A stretch of DNA of 47,347 nt, from positions 1 to 47,347 of the forward strand of contig DEBM01000064.1 in NCBI GenBank assembly GCA_002348545.1, given 5' to 3'. Every line of letters starts with the position of its first letter. Positions within the stretch are counted from its first letter, which is position 1. Below the pieces are notes generated by a model, which had not been told where the DNA came from, searched no databases, and was given only the letters and a program-made list of their open reading frames with translations. The position numbers and the translations under genes are program-made. Source of the DNA: Balneolaceae bacterium UBA2956. Its GTDB lineage: Bacteria; Bacteroidota; Rhodothermia; Balneolales; Balneolaceae. Below, in pieces: positions 17,137-24,873 of this stretch.

Positions 17137-19617
17137 TTATCTTATAAGCAGCATGGAGCGGTGTTTAAGCTCCTTTCTGTTGGCCCTTTGTTTTCCTTGC
17201 TCATAGATGGAGGCTCGTAGAAAATATAAGCCACTCGCTAAATTTTCCCCGTGGAATGTTTCAGTATGAAGTCCTGCCTTAAAGTACTTATTGGGCCATT
17301 CTCTGACCTTCTGCCCCTGAGCGTTATAGATATTTAACTCTACCCAGCTTGCTTTAGTTAATCGAAATTGGATTTGAGTACTGGGGTTAAAGGGGTTTGG
17401 ATAATTTGGGAGTAGTTCTATAATCGAAGGAGAATCTGAGAATTGTTCACTGGCTAGTCGCTCATTGTTAACTCCCTGCGAATTGGCTGTACCTGGTGTT
17501 GGGTACGCCATAAAATAAAAAGTATATTCAGAATCAGCAATACGGCCAAAACTTTGATCTTCACTCAATGCAGGGAATTTGAGGGTATCCACTGGCGCCC
17601 AGTCTAATACATCTTTATAGAATAAACCCAGTTCCTCTCCGTTTTTGCTTAGAGCAAAATTGGTGTGTAAGTTACCTTCATCATCATCATCATCAGTCCA
17701 GATAAGTAGGTAGTTTCCAGCCAACAGTTGGGTATCGGGCAGCGCCCATTTTCCAGGATTATTTAAATCATCGGTTAGATAGTATCCACTTAGTTGAATA
17801 TTCGATGGTCCTGGGTTATATACCTCCACCCAGTCTTCAAACGCGTCAAAAGGATCCTTTATAGTCGTTTCGTTGTCGGACATAAGTTCGTTTATAAGTA
17901 ATTTTTTGCTGAGTTGTTGTACAGTATGAATTCGATAATCTGCTGTAGTAAGTGGAAATCGTTTTACCCCGCCATCCTTGGAACGTGCGTGCAGAGCATA
18001 TTGCAGTTCATTTCCAACCCATGGAATTTTTAGTGTTAGTTGCGCCCATTGAGGATTTGCAAAAGGTAGCTTATTCTGAGTTGCTGAAAGCTTAGAGGGC
18101 CGCTGTGTGGCAGGAGTTAATGGAATGAATATGGAATAATTTCCTAGATGCACTTCTAGGTTTATTTCTTTTGGATCGTCGTCTATCCATTCCACTGCTA
18201 TCTCAAACAGTAGACTATCTTCCCGTAATGGCTGTACTTGACTCCACTCTTTTCGAATTACGGGAAGTATTTGAGTTTCTGAATTTTGTTCTTTGGTATA
18301 TTCGAAGCGGGTTTGTATGTAAGGTTTTAAACCGTAGGCTACATGCCCGCCTAGTGCTTGATCAAGTGAAAGTAAAAAACTTTCAGGGGTGAAACCCCAG
18401 TCATAGCTTCGGTATACATCTTCCAGTGCGGCCTGCAACATTAAAGTAGATAGTCTGTCGATCTCGGGGAATAAACTATCAGGCTGAAATGGCCCCTCCA
18501 CTAACTTTCTAAGATAAAAATCTAAGCGCTGTTTATACTCTGGAACGTCCATAAGACGGTCGGTAAGAGGTCTCGACTCGGTAGGATGTCCCCAGTTTTC
18601 CCAAGATCTTCGCCCCCAATCTGGACCAATAAAGTCAATACCAAAGGTATTATCATAGTCATAAGGAATGAATTCAAAGCGGTTAGTCATAGGGTTTCGG
18701 TAGAGGTAAAAATTGTTTTTGTTGTACCAGTAATTGTCCCAGTTGCCTGTTATAATATCCGTGGCCATCCAACGAAGGGTATTATCTACGTTGAGAATGG
18801 GTTCTAATGCTTCAGGAAGACTAGAAGTTGGAGTATGTTTTAACACCCCGATTAAGGTTGTGAGGTCACTATAGTCATCTTCCTGGGTGTTAGTTTTTAG
18901 TTCATAGGTGCGTCGGTCGGTCCAAGATGGGCTAAATTTGTAGGAGTCCGGATTGGAGCCACGATAGTTCAGGTCGGCAGGATATAAATTCTTGTATAGG
19001 TTTCCCGCTTTACTGCCAAAGCGATGCTGTACGAATTCATCGTCTATATGCTCTACATTGATGTAGAGTCCTTTGTACTTTTGATTAATAAACAATTCAA
19101 CTGGATTGGCTAATGGAGCTGGTAAGTCGATCTTACGCATTAGCTCCCAGCTGAGTAAAGCACGCATTATCGTGGGATCATTATGTTCACCATTAAGGTT
19201 CATTTTGTCTAGACCTTTGTATTGTCGTCCAGCATGGAAGGTGTTAAAAGATATTTTAAATGATTTTTTGGCAGAATTTCGGGAGGTATTACCCCGAAGT
19301 CTAAAGCCTATTTGGGTTACAGTATCTATTAATACAATCTTACTGTTGTTATTTCGGTAGGTATAGATAAAGGTAGCAGGGAATTCATAATCACTTAGTT
19401 CATTTCCATCTTGCAATATAATATCCAAAGAATCTTGATCTATTATTACATCTATGCGATCTAAAGACTTATGAGAAAAAGGAAAGCGATTATCTAGGTT
19501 TGGTGCAAATTGCGCGGATAACATGGAGTTGCAAAAAAGTAAAAGCAAAAATAAAGACCAATGACTAAATGAACTTGCTAAGCTAAATAAGCTTTTAGTT
19601 TTATTTTGAGAGGACAT
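17137..19617 (-). CDS. CotH-kinase / lamin-tail domain T9SS-secreted protein (second copy)
   Basis: 826 residues with a signal peptide (hydrophobic SLFLLLLFCNSM, cleavage near LSAQ). The CotH kinase domain covers about residues 45-420: GFRLRGNTSRNSAKKSFKIS, DKMNLNGEHNDPTIMR, KGLYINVEHIDDEFV, and FIPYDYDNTFGIDF near residue 317, where DYD fits the metal-binding motif of these atypical kinases. A lamin-tail domain is at about 570-700 (INELMSDNET, DWVEVYNPGPSN, GYYLTDDLNNPG). A T9SS type A sorting domain starts near 734 (NYPNPFNPSTQI) and ends MLLIR. It is probably displayed at the cell surface. It differs from the copy at 3350-6988 by having CotH first, one lamin-tail domain and no InlB-like repeat. 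It is a single gene, opposite to the TonB receptor gene. Confidence 0.85.
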   Translation of the reverse strand: MSSQNKTKSLFSLASSFSHWSLFLLLLFCNSMLSAQFAPNLDNRFPFSHKSLDRIDVIIDQDSLDIILQDGNELSDYEFPATFIYTYRNNNSKIVLIDTVTQIGFRLRGNTSRNSAKKSFKISFNTFHAGRQYKGLDKMNLNGEHNDPTIMRALLSWELMRKIDLPAPLANPVELFINQKYKGLYINVEHIDDEFVQHRFGSKAGNLYKNLYPADLNYRGSNPDSYKFSPSWTDRRTYELKTNTQEDDYSDLTTLIGVLKHTPTSSLPEALEPILNVDNTLRWMATDIITGNWDNYWYNKNNFYLYRNPMTNRFEFIPYDYDNTFGIDFIGPDWGRRSWENWGHPTESRPLTDRLMDVPEYKQRLDFYLRKLVEGPFQPDSLFPEIDRLSTLMLQAALEDVYRSYDWGFTPESFLLSLDQALGGHVAYGLKPYIQTRFEYTKEQNSETQILPVIRKEWSQVQPLREDSLLFEIAVEWIDDDPKEINLEVHLGNYSIFIPLTPATQRPSKLSATQNKLPFANPQWAQLTLKIPWVGNELQYALHARSKDGGVKRFPLTTADYRIHTVQQLSKKLLINELMSDNETTIKDPFDAFEDWVEVYNPGPSNIQLSGYYLTDDLNNPGKWALPDTQLLAGNYLLIWTDDDDDEGNLHTNFALSKNGEELGLFYKDVLDWAPVDTLKFPALSEDQSFGRIADSEYTFYFMAYPTPGTANSQGVNNERLASEQFSDSPSIIELLPNYPNPFNPSTQIQFRLTKASWVELNIYNAQGQKVREWPNKYFKAGLHTETFHGENLASGLYFLRASIYEQGKQRANRKELKHRSMLLIR

Positions 19618-19643
19618 TATAGAATTTTCTTGGTTATAGGCAC

Positions 19644-19670
19644 AAAAAAAGCAGACTAAAAAGTCTGCTT
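19644..19670 (-). terminator. intrinsic terminator after the DUF2911 gene
   Basis: On the minus strand AAGCAGACT and AGTCTGCTT form a perfect 9-bp stem with a TTTT loop, followed directly by seven T residues. It lies 52 bases after the stop of the gene ending at 19723 and before the CotH gene start at 19617, so it separates the two transcripts. Confidence 0.9.
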
Positions 19671-19722
19671 AAAGATACAAAAAAGGAGAGTAGTCCAATT
19701 TTTTTCTGATAGAGGTGTCCTT

Positions 19723-20268
19723 TTACTCAATGGTAATTGGAATGGCTATTAATGTAGTTCCCCAGTGTAAATTTAAATGAACTTTGGTTTCGCTTAGGGT
19801 ATCAAAATAGATACCAAACCATTCCATCTCTGTAGCTTCTGTAGTGGTGACTGCTGCAGGTACGCGAATTATATCTGCGCTTTCATCGTATTGGGTACCC
19901 CAGCTCAATTTACCATTTATAATAATGGTCCAGTTATTACCAGGAATGGTGTAGAGTGAATAGGTCCCGGCTTCTACCATTTTTCCTCCAAACATAACAT
20001 CTGTAGAAAATGTAATGGCAGCTGATTCATTCGCACCAGTTCTCCATACTTTACCAGCAGGAGCCAGACTTTCTAAGCTTCGTCCTTTAAGTCCTGGACG
20101 CCCATAGGTAACATCCACTATTGTTGCTCCAATATTTTGTGAAACTGACGCATTTGGACTGACACGAACCCCTTCTCTTCGTTCTTGGGCATAGGAAGTG
20201 GCAGAGTCTAAACTGATTAGTACGGTAAGCGCAACTATAGGTAATAAAGATGTGAATATTTTTTTCAT
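19723..20268 (-). CDS. DUF2911 exported protein
   Basis: The 181-residue protein has a signal peptide (MKKIFTSLLPIVALTVLISL, cleavage after SYAQ). The mature part matches the DUF2911 pattern: RVSPNASVSQNIGATIVDVT with YGRPGLKGR, then APAGKVWRTGANESAAITF, GKMVEAGTYSLYTIPGNNWT, and a C-terminal TKVHLNLHWGTTLIAIPI. DUF2911 proteins are small beta-rich periplasmic or secreted proteins common in Bacteroidota; the function is unknown. Length is usual for the family. It has its own terminator downstream and the exported MsrA gene 58 bases upstream on the same strand, so the two could be co-transcribed. Confidence 0.88.
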   Translation of the reverse strand: MKKIFTSLLPIVALTVLISLDSATSYAQERREGVRVSPNASVSQNIGATIVDVTYGRPGLKGRSLESLAPAGKVWRTGANESAAITFSTDVMFGGKMVEAGTYSLYTIPGNNWTIIINGKLSWGTQYDESADIIRVPAAVTTTEATEMEWFGIYFDTLSETKVHLNLHWGTTLIAIPITIE

Positions 20269-20326
20269 GATATATATTTATGAACAGTTTTGAGTTTATG
20301 TGTAATGTTTTGGCCTCTTGACTTTA

Positions 20327-21034
20327 TTATGAGTTGTTTTCTTTTAACAAGTGAATAAAATCTTTTTTGAATTTTTGAACTTTGGGTGCAATTACGAAAG
20401 AGCAATAACCTGCTGTAGAATTATTCTCAAAGTAATCTTGGTGATAATTTTCCGCCACATAATAATTAATGAGAGGCTCAATGGTAGTTACTATTGGATC
20501 TTCCCATAGATCAGTTGCATCTACAGTTTTCTTAGAGGTTTCTGCAATAGCTTTTTGCTCCTCGTTATGATAGTAAATCACACTTCGATATTGAGTTCCC
20601 ACATCATTGCCCTGTCTATTCAAGGTTGTAGGATTGTGGGTATGCCACAGAATTTGAAGTAACTCATCATAGCTGATTACTTTAGGGTTGAAATGAATAC
20701 GTGCCACTTCTGCGTGACCAGTTTTTCCGGTAATCACTTCTTTATAGGTAGGGTCTTTTAAATATCCACCAGAGTAACCTGATTCTACATGAATGATGCC
20801 TTCTACCAGTTCATATATGGCTTCTACACACCAAAAGCAGCCAGCACCAAAGGTAGCCATTTCAAGAGAATCAGAAATAGATTTATTTGTCATATGAGTA
20901 ATTAATTCGGTTGATAAAGTAGAAAGTTTAGTACCCGATAAACTTTCTTTTTGAACATTAGTGGCTGTTGTTGAATGCCCTATACCCACAATAATATTGA
21001 GCGTTAAAAAAAGTCTTAAAAGATTCGTTTTCAT
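20327..21034 (-). CDS. msrA: peptide-methionine (S)-S-oxide reductase, probably exported
   Basis: 235 residues. The MsrA active site GAGCFWC is at residues 63-69 (catalytic Cys 66), followed by YELVEGIIHVESGYSGG, EVITGKTGHAEVARIHF and WHTHNPTTLNRQGNDVGTQY, all hallmark segments. It reduces methionine-S-sulfoxide in proteins, using a thioredoxin-type donor. Unlike the cytoplasmic enzyme, this protein has about 58 residues before the catalytic domain, beginning with a signal-like MKTNLLRLFLTLNIIVGIG; export to the periplasm is inferred. If translation began at Met 48, it would be cytoplasmic. The length beyond the domain argues for the longer form. No MsrB domain is fused. Confidence 0.93.
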   Translation of the reverse strand: MKTNLLRLFLTLNIIVGIGHSTTATNVQKESLSGTKLSTLSTELITHMTNKSISDSLEMATFGAGCFWCVEAIYELVEGIIHVESGYSGGYLKDPTYKEVITGKTGHAEVARIHFNPKVISYDELLQILWHTHNPTTLNRQGNDVGTQYRSVIYYHNEEQKAIAETSKKTVDATDLWEDPIVTTIEPLINYYVAENYHQDYFENNSTAGYCSFVIAPKVQKFKKDFIHLLKENNS

Positions 21035-21207
21035 TCCTAACAGTGTTTAGAAAATTACCGTCAACAATTCATTTAATTAAAGTAAAAAAAAGCGGTAAAA
21101 CGTTCCTTTAATAATATAAATATGCACTGAGCGGATTTATTCCGTGTACGTTATGTTTCTTTTAAGGAGTGAAATAGCGGAATTAAACAAACTAACCCAC
21201 TTACCAC

Positions 21208-21233
21208 ATCTTTGACCATTAGGGGCCAAAGAT
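21208..21233 (+). repeat. hairpin upstream of the small membrane protein gene
   Basis: ATCTTTGACC (21208-21217) and GGCCAAAGAT (21224-21233) can pair over 9 of 10 positions with a 6-base loop. It lies 22 bases before the start of the 72-residue protein. A 20-codon ORF (21153-21215) ends within its 5' arm. Regulatory role is speculative. Confidence 0.4.
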
Positions 21234-21255
21234 AGTTGAAACAAATGGATCAAAT

Positions 21256-21474
21256 ATGGAAGTATCAATATTATTAATAAGTAGTATAGCTCTATTTGTA
21301 GGCTATATCATTGGTAAGAATGAAGGGTTATCTAGTGGTTATAGACAAGGCATCTATGAAGGTGCAGAGGAATCCTTAAAGCTAGTAGAGAAGTATAGTA
21401 ATGGTGGACTTAAATACACTTTAGATTGGGAGACAATACAAAGGTTATTAAAGGAACAGATGAGTAAAAATTAA
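21256..21474 (+). CDS. small single-pass membrane protein of unknown function
   Basis: A 72-residue protein with one N-terminal membrane segment (about residues 4-20, ILLISSIALFVGYIIG), then Gly/Tyr-rich GLSSGYRQGIYEGAEESLKL and a C-terminal amphipathic stretch (TLDWETIQRLLKEQMSKN). The pattern GYxxGxxxG after the segment recalls membrane-anchored small proteins, but I do not recognise the family. It stands alone on the plus strand between divergently and convergently placed genes, with a hairpin in its 5' region. No strong Shine-Dalgarno is present. Confidence 0.55.
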   Translation: MEVSILLISSIALFVGYIIGKNEGLSSGYRQGIYEGAEESLKLVEKYSNGGLKYTLDWETIQRLLKEQMSKN

Positions 21475-21605
21475 CTTAACTGCTAATCTCTTGATATATT
21501 GATTAAATACTCTTAATAATAGATAAGTTAAACAAAACTTGTACAGTTTCTACAAATTAAAAAATATAAATAACTGTAATTATGTTACTTAGAAAAATTA
21601 TCAAG

Positions 21606-21689
21606 TGCTCACGAATGGAGTCGAACCATCACGGGATTTCTCCCACACGCCCCTCAAGCGTGCGCGTCTACCAATTCCGCCACGTGAGC
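21606..21689 (-). tRNA. tRNA-Leu (anticodon GAG)
   Basis: On the minus strand a full class II tRNA can be folded: acceptor GCTCACG/CGTGAGC, D arm with GGCGGAATTGGTAGACGC, anticodon stem CACGC/GCGTG around loop TTGAGGG (anticodon GAG, leucine CTC/CTT), a long variable arm with GGGA/TCCC, and a T arm with GGTTCGACTCC. The discriminator base is A, and CCA is not encoded. The length of 84 bases fits tRNA-Leu. Confidence 0.96.
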
Positions 21690-21751
21690 TATAATAAAAT
21701 AAATATACCGTTTTATTAATAGAAACTGTAATGCTGCTTGGATCAATGCGA

Positions 21752-22211
21752 TTATAATTTGAAATATCTGTTTTTAATGTCTTTATGAATCAACAAACGC
21801 TGATCTAAATAGTCACGATATTGCTCGTCGTTTAATACTTCGAATAGTATGATCATACGATCATTTTGAAAGGAACTGATTATAGCTCTATTAGCGCTAA
21901 TCATTTCTTGTTTAATAGTTTCATTCTTTTTTTCATCACACTCTACATTGCTTCAGGCACTTTTTGCGAAGGCCTTGCTTCCAGGTTTTCTTTGTGAACT
22001 TTTTGCACTGCATCTCGCCAAAATTTCATATCCACTAACCTTCCTTTCACTTCTTAATCGGGCTATAATATTCTTTTCAATTAATGCATTTATTTGAGTC
22101 CTATTCTTGGGCAAATAAAGCTGAGCTACAGACTAGAAATAAACTAAAAAGGCTATTAAAAAAACGTTTATGGAAAGAAAAGTAAGTTGTGAGAGTAATT
22201 TGGTTATACAT
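21752..22211 (-). pseudogene. decayed gene for a ~150-residue secreted helical protein
   Basis: Coding-like sequence runs across this region in more than one minus-strand frame. From the ATG at 22211 a signal peptide can be read (MYNQITLTTYFSFHKR, then FFNSLFSLFLVCSSALFAQE) before a stop. The next frame continues with NRTQINALIEKNIIARLRSE; a third frame reads MKFWRDAVQKVHKENLEARP; and the second frame then gives KKNETIKQEMISANRAIISS, FQNDRMIILFEVLNDEQYRD and YLDQRLLIHKDIKNRYFKL to a stop at 21752. Together they would make one helical exported protein of about 150 residues with at least two frameshifts; the 460-base span is not a multiple of three. Size, export and a C-terminal LNDEQ segment recall Spy/CpxP-like periplasmic proteins, but this is a guess. 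Confidence 0.6.
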
Positions 22212-22341
22212 TGTCTTATAATTAAGGTTTTACATAATAAGACGGCAAGTAAACTGCCAAAGTATACATGCTCATGTAAAAGATTGTATCCCTAGGAAAT
22301 AACTTTCTTAAGAAAGCTCACCCCTAAATACGGATAATAGC

Positions 22342-22893
22342 TTATCCATTTATTTCTTCCAATTGCCGTTGGGCATATTCATTATCAGGATCAATATTAA
22401 GTGCTTGCTCGTAATAAGTTCGAGCCTTATCACTTTGTCCGCCTTTCATGATCATATCTCCCATAAGTATCCAATTTTCGGAATCTCTGGGGTCGGCTCT
22501 TATTCGCTCTATTAAATAATTTACGGCATCTGATCCGCGGTCAGTCATCAACATAATCATCACTTTATTCCGATGAGCCGCAGCAAGATCACTATGTTCG
22601 ATGGCCGCATCAAAATCTAATTCTGCATTTTTTAGCTCTTCTTTCATCATGTGAATATGACCTCTTAGATTGAAATAAACTCCGTTATTGTCGGATCGGT
22701 CAATGGCTTTTTCTATGCATGAAAAACTAATATCCATTTGATTTAGCTGTTGCATGATAAGTGCTTCAAGGTAGTATCCTTCTGGGGTATCAGGCGCTTC
22801 TCTTTGGACCTCTCTAGCTATATCTAAGCTGTGGTCGATGTCTTTTTCTTGGAGTAATTCAAAGCCGTGGCTTAGTTTTTCTTCGATATTCAT
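22342..22893 (-). CDS. tetratricopeptide-repeat protein
   Basis: A 183-residue protein without a signal peptide. It is made of TPR units, visible as AREVQREAPDTPEGYYLEAL, CIEKAIDRSDNNGVYFNLRG, DFDAAIEHSDLAAAHRNKVM, RIRADPRDSENWILMGDMIM and YYEQALNIDPDNEYAQRQLE: about five repeats with the W/L/G/Y/A/F/A/P pattern. TPR proteins mediate protein-protein contacts; the partner is unknown. It is the last gene of the minus-strand run that begins with dnaA, 55 bases after the small membrane protein gene. Confidence 0.85.
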   Translation of the reverse strand: MNIEEKLSHGFELLQEKDIDHSLDIAREVQREAPDTPEGYYLEALIMQQLNQMDISFSCIEKAIDRSDNNGVYFNLRGHIHMMKEELKNAELDFDAAIEHSDLAAAHRNKVMIMLMTDRGSDAVNYLIERIRADPRDSENWILMGDMIMKGGQSDKARTYYEQALNIDPDNEYAQRQLEEING

Positions 22894-22948
22894 GTCAATC
22901 CTTGTTTAGGGTCGATTTATGGTTATGCTATTAGTTATTTTTAGTGGT

Positions 22949-23209
22949 TTATTTGGATTTTCCCATATTAGAATCCTTATTTCTAGTAGATGGTTCTGAT
23001 TCACTTAAATCCTCGAATTCTGCATCTTGAATAGCAGAAAAATCTTTTTTTTGCTCTCCACTCCCTGAAAATGAGTTATTACTAAAGGGATGTTGGTTCC
23101 GGGTATTCTTAACGACTTTGTGAAAAATAGTAAAGGGCAAAAATATTCTTCTCATAAATCGTAAGAAAACCCAAATTAAAAAGAAAAATAGTAACAGCTT
23201 AAATGTCAT
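22949..23209 (-). CDS. small membrane protein, possibly DUF4834-like
   Basis: An 86-residue protein with one N-terminal membrane segment (MTFKLLLFFFLIWVFLRFMR) followed by a basic stretch and a polar, probably disordered tail ending in an acidic segment (FSAIQDAEFEDLSESEP) and a short Lys-rich end. The layout, one helix and then a soluble tail with an 'AEFEDL'-type acidic motif, resembles small Bacteroidota DUF4834 proteins, but the match is by impression only. It lies between the deoxynucleoside kinase gene (21 bases upstream) and the TPR gene and is probably co-transcribed with them. No function is known. Confidence 0.6.
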   Translation of the reverse strand: MTFKLLLFFFLIWVFLRFMRRIFLPFTIFHKVVKNTRNQHPFSNNSFSGSGEQKKDFSAIQDAEFEDLSESEPSTRNKDSNMGKSK

Positions 23210-23230
23210 AAACGGCGTTAATTCTCAATT

Positions 23231-23869
23231 TTATGATAAGTGTATGTGCATATTATCTACTATAGGGTGCTCAAATAATTGTTCTTCAATATACAAAAGA
23301 TGCTCGGGGGTTTGTACGAAATCTACATCATTTACATTAATGAATACTACTGGGCTTCGTTGGTAATGATAAAAAAAATGATTGTACGCCTCATTTAAAT
23401 CTCTAATGTATTCCGGTGTAATGTGCTGTTCATACTCTCTGCCTCTTTGACCTATGTTTTGCATGAGTCGTTCTACCGATGACTGTAAAAAGACGACTAA
23501 ATCAGCTTTGGCGGCAATACCCGTCATTATGGAAAAAATAGAATCATAAAGAGCCAATTCGTCAGAATCTAGGTTCAAGCGCGCAAAGATTCGATCTTTT
23601 TCAAAAATATAGTCTGAAACTGTCATGGTATGAAAAAGATCTTGGCTCATCATATTCTGTTGTTGGCGAAAACGGCTGGCAAGAAATGCTAACTGTGTTT
23701 GAAATCCGTAGCGTTTTCTATCCTCGTAAAACTTAGGTAAAAAGGGGTTATCTTCGAATTCTTCGAGTACCAATCTAGCTTGACGGCGCTCTGCTAGCAT
23801 TTGTGCAAGGGTAGTTTTTCCCACCCCTATGACACCCTCTATTGCAATAAATTGTGGTTCAACATGCAT
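23231..23869 (-). CDS. deoxynucleoside kinase
   Basis: About 212 residues from the ATG at 23869 (MHVEPQFIAIEG); an in-frame ATG at 23899 would add ten residues and overlap folK by 16 bases, which I consider less likely. The P-loop EGVIGVGKTT is at the N-terminus. It is followed by VLEEFEDNPFLPKFYED (the E of the substrate-binding ExF segment), FQTQLAFLASRFRQ, SDYIFEKDRIFA (the DRS-like motif) and a LID-like IGQRGREYEQHI. These are features of the dNK/dGK/dAK family, which phosphorylates deoxynucleosides for dNTP salvage. The nucleoside preference cannot be read from sequence. The gene sits in the dnaA-folB-folK run. Confidence 0.88.
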   Translation of the reverse strand: MHVEPQFIAIEGVIGVGKTTLAQMLAERRQARLVLEEFEDNPFLPKFYEDRKRYGFQTQLAFLASRFRQQQNMMSQDLFHTMTVSDYIFEKDRIFARLNLDSDELALYDSIFSIMTGIAAKADLVVFLQSSVERLMQNIGQRGREYEQHITPEYIRDLNEAYNHFFYHYQRSPVVFINVNDVDFVQTPEHLLYIEEQLFEHPIVDNMHIHLS

Positions 23870-23883
23870 GTCATAAACTAACA

Positions 23884-24456
23884 CTATTCCCATTGCCATG
23901 CACCTAATTCAATCCTCATTTTTGGAGCTTCATTTATAAGTTCTGAAATATTTTTTTTTGTCACTGGGTCAGACCATTCGGGAGCTAAATCGTTAAGCGG
24001 TAGTAGGACAAATAATCGCTCTGCGGTGCCTGGATGAGGGAGCTGCAGGTAATCGTATTTTAGAATGAGCCCACCAAAATCAATGATATCTAAATCCAAG
24101 GTTCTGGAAGTCCATTTGGGATAGCGAGAGGGGCGACCTTGTATCCCTTCCTGTTCTTTTAACCGGTCAAGCAGTGCCTCGGGATTGCCTTTCCAATGTA
24201 TACATATGACCGCGTTTAGAAAATCGGTTTCGGAAAGACCAATTGGTTCAGTCTGATAGACTCGGGAAGCATGTATAGGCGAGGTACTAATTTTTTGTAG
24301 AAATGATCGAGCTTGCATTAAGTGTGCGGTGGAATCGCCTTGATTAGATCCTATAGCGATATATACGGTTTGCCCTGACTCATTGAATTTTGGGTAAACC
24401 GATTGCGGTTCTGTATGAAATCTATCCTTAGTACTATGTTTACTTCTTTTACTCAC
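23884..24456 (-). CDS. folK: 2-amino-4-hydroxy-6-hydroxymethyldihydropteridine diphosphokinase
   Basis: 190 residues, starting at GTG 24456 and overlapping the folB end by 8 bases. HPPK motifs are clear: YIAIGSNQGD near the N-terminus, ASRVYQTEPIG, DFLNAVICI, and the ATP/Mg-binding LKEQEGIQGRPSRYPKWTSR followed by TLDLDIIDFGG, then LPHPGTAERLFVLLPL. It transfers pyrophosphate from ATP to 6-hydroxymethyl-dihydropterin in folate synthesis. A ~25-residue Ser/His-rich N-terminal stretch precedes the domain. It is translationally coupled to folB, which makes its substrate, and leads into the deoxynucleoside kinase. Confidence 0.95.
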   Translation of the reverse strand: MSKRSKHSTKDRFHTEPQSVYPKFNESGQTVYIAIGSNQGDSTAHLMQARSFLQKISTSPIHASRVYQTEPIGLSETDFLNAVICIHWKGNPEALLDRLKEQEGIQGRPSRYPKWTSRTLDLDIIDFGGLILKYDYLQLPHPGTAERLFVLLPLNDLAPEWSDPVTKKNISELINEAPKMRIELGAWQWE

Positions 24457-24838
24457 TAGGCCGTTGCCACTGCATGCTTATTTCGGAATAAGCGGCTGGG
24501 ACCTTAATAGGCGGGTCAAGTTTTCGAATTACTACTTGAACTGCATAAATTAGTAGAAAGGTGTTCATTAGTTGCTCCCCAATGTCCATGCAAAGCTTTT
24601 CGATTAAGTTAACGGGGGTGCCGAACATAACGCCGCTAACGATTTTTTCGGCTTTTTCATAGTCTACGGTTAGATTTAATTGGTCGCTTTCACCAGCCTG
24701 CCGTAGCCCTGCATGGAATGTTACATCCACTTCGAAGGTATTACCTTGCTCACGTTCGATTTCATGCACTCCATGAAAAGCATGATAGCGTAAGGCTTTA
24801 AGAGTAAGAATATCAGTATGCACCATGACCCGTAGCAT
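24449..24838 (-). CDS. folB: dihydroneopterin aldolase
   Basis: 129 residues, ATG at 24838; ATG 24826 is an alternative start. The family pattern is present: LTLKALRYHAFHGVHEIERE near the N-terminus (with the HAFHGVHEEER-type motif), QGNTFEVDVTFHAGLRQAG, NLTVDYEKAEKIV, NLIEKLCMDIGEQL and a C-terminal VVIRKLDPPIKVPAAYSEI with the Lys/Tyr region of the active site. It converts dihydroneopterin to 6-hydroxymethyl-dihydropterin and glycolaldehyde in folate synthesis. It lies 35 bases after dnaA and overlaps folK, so it is probably transcribed with both. Confidence 0.94.
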   Translation of the reverse strand: MLRVMVHTDILTLKALRYHAFHGVHEIEREQGNTFEVDVTFHAGLRQAGESDQLNLTVDYEKAEKIVSGVMFGTPVNLIEKLCMDIGEQLMNTFLLIYAVQVVIRKLDPPIKVPAAYSEISMQWQRPSE

Positions 24839-24873
24839 TGGTTTAAATTCTTCGTGGCATCTGAACGTTATCG

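Noticed and set aside
22303..22316. 14-bp perfect palindrome CTTTCTTAAGAAAG
   Set aside because: Short, AT-rich and single copy; not near a recognised promoter element. It may be an operator for the TPR-gene region but nothing supports that.
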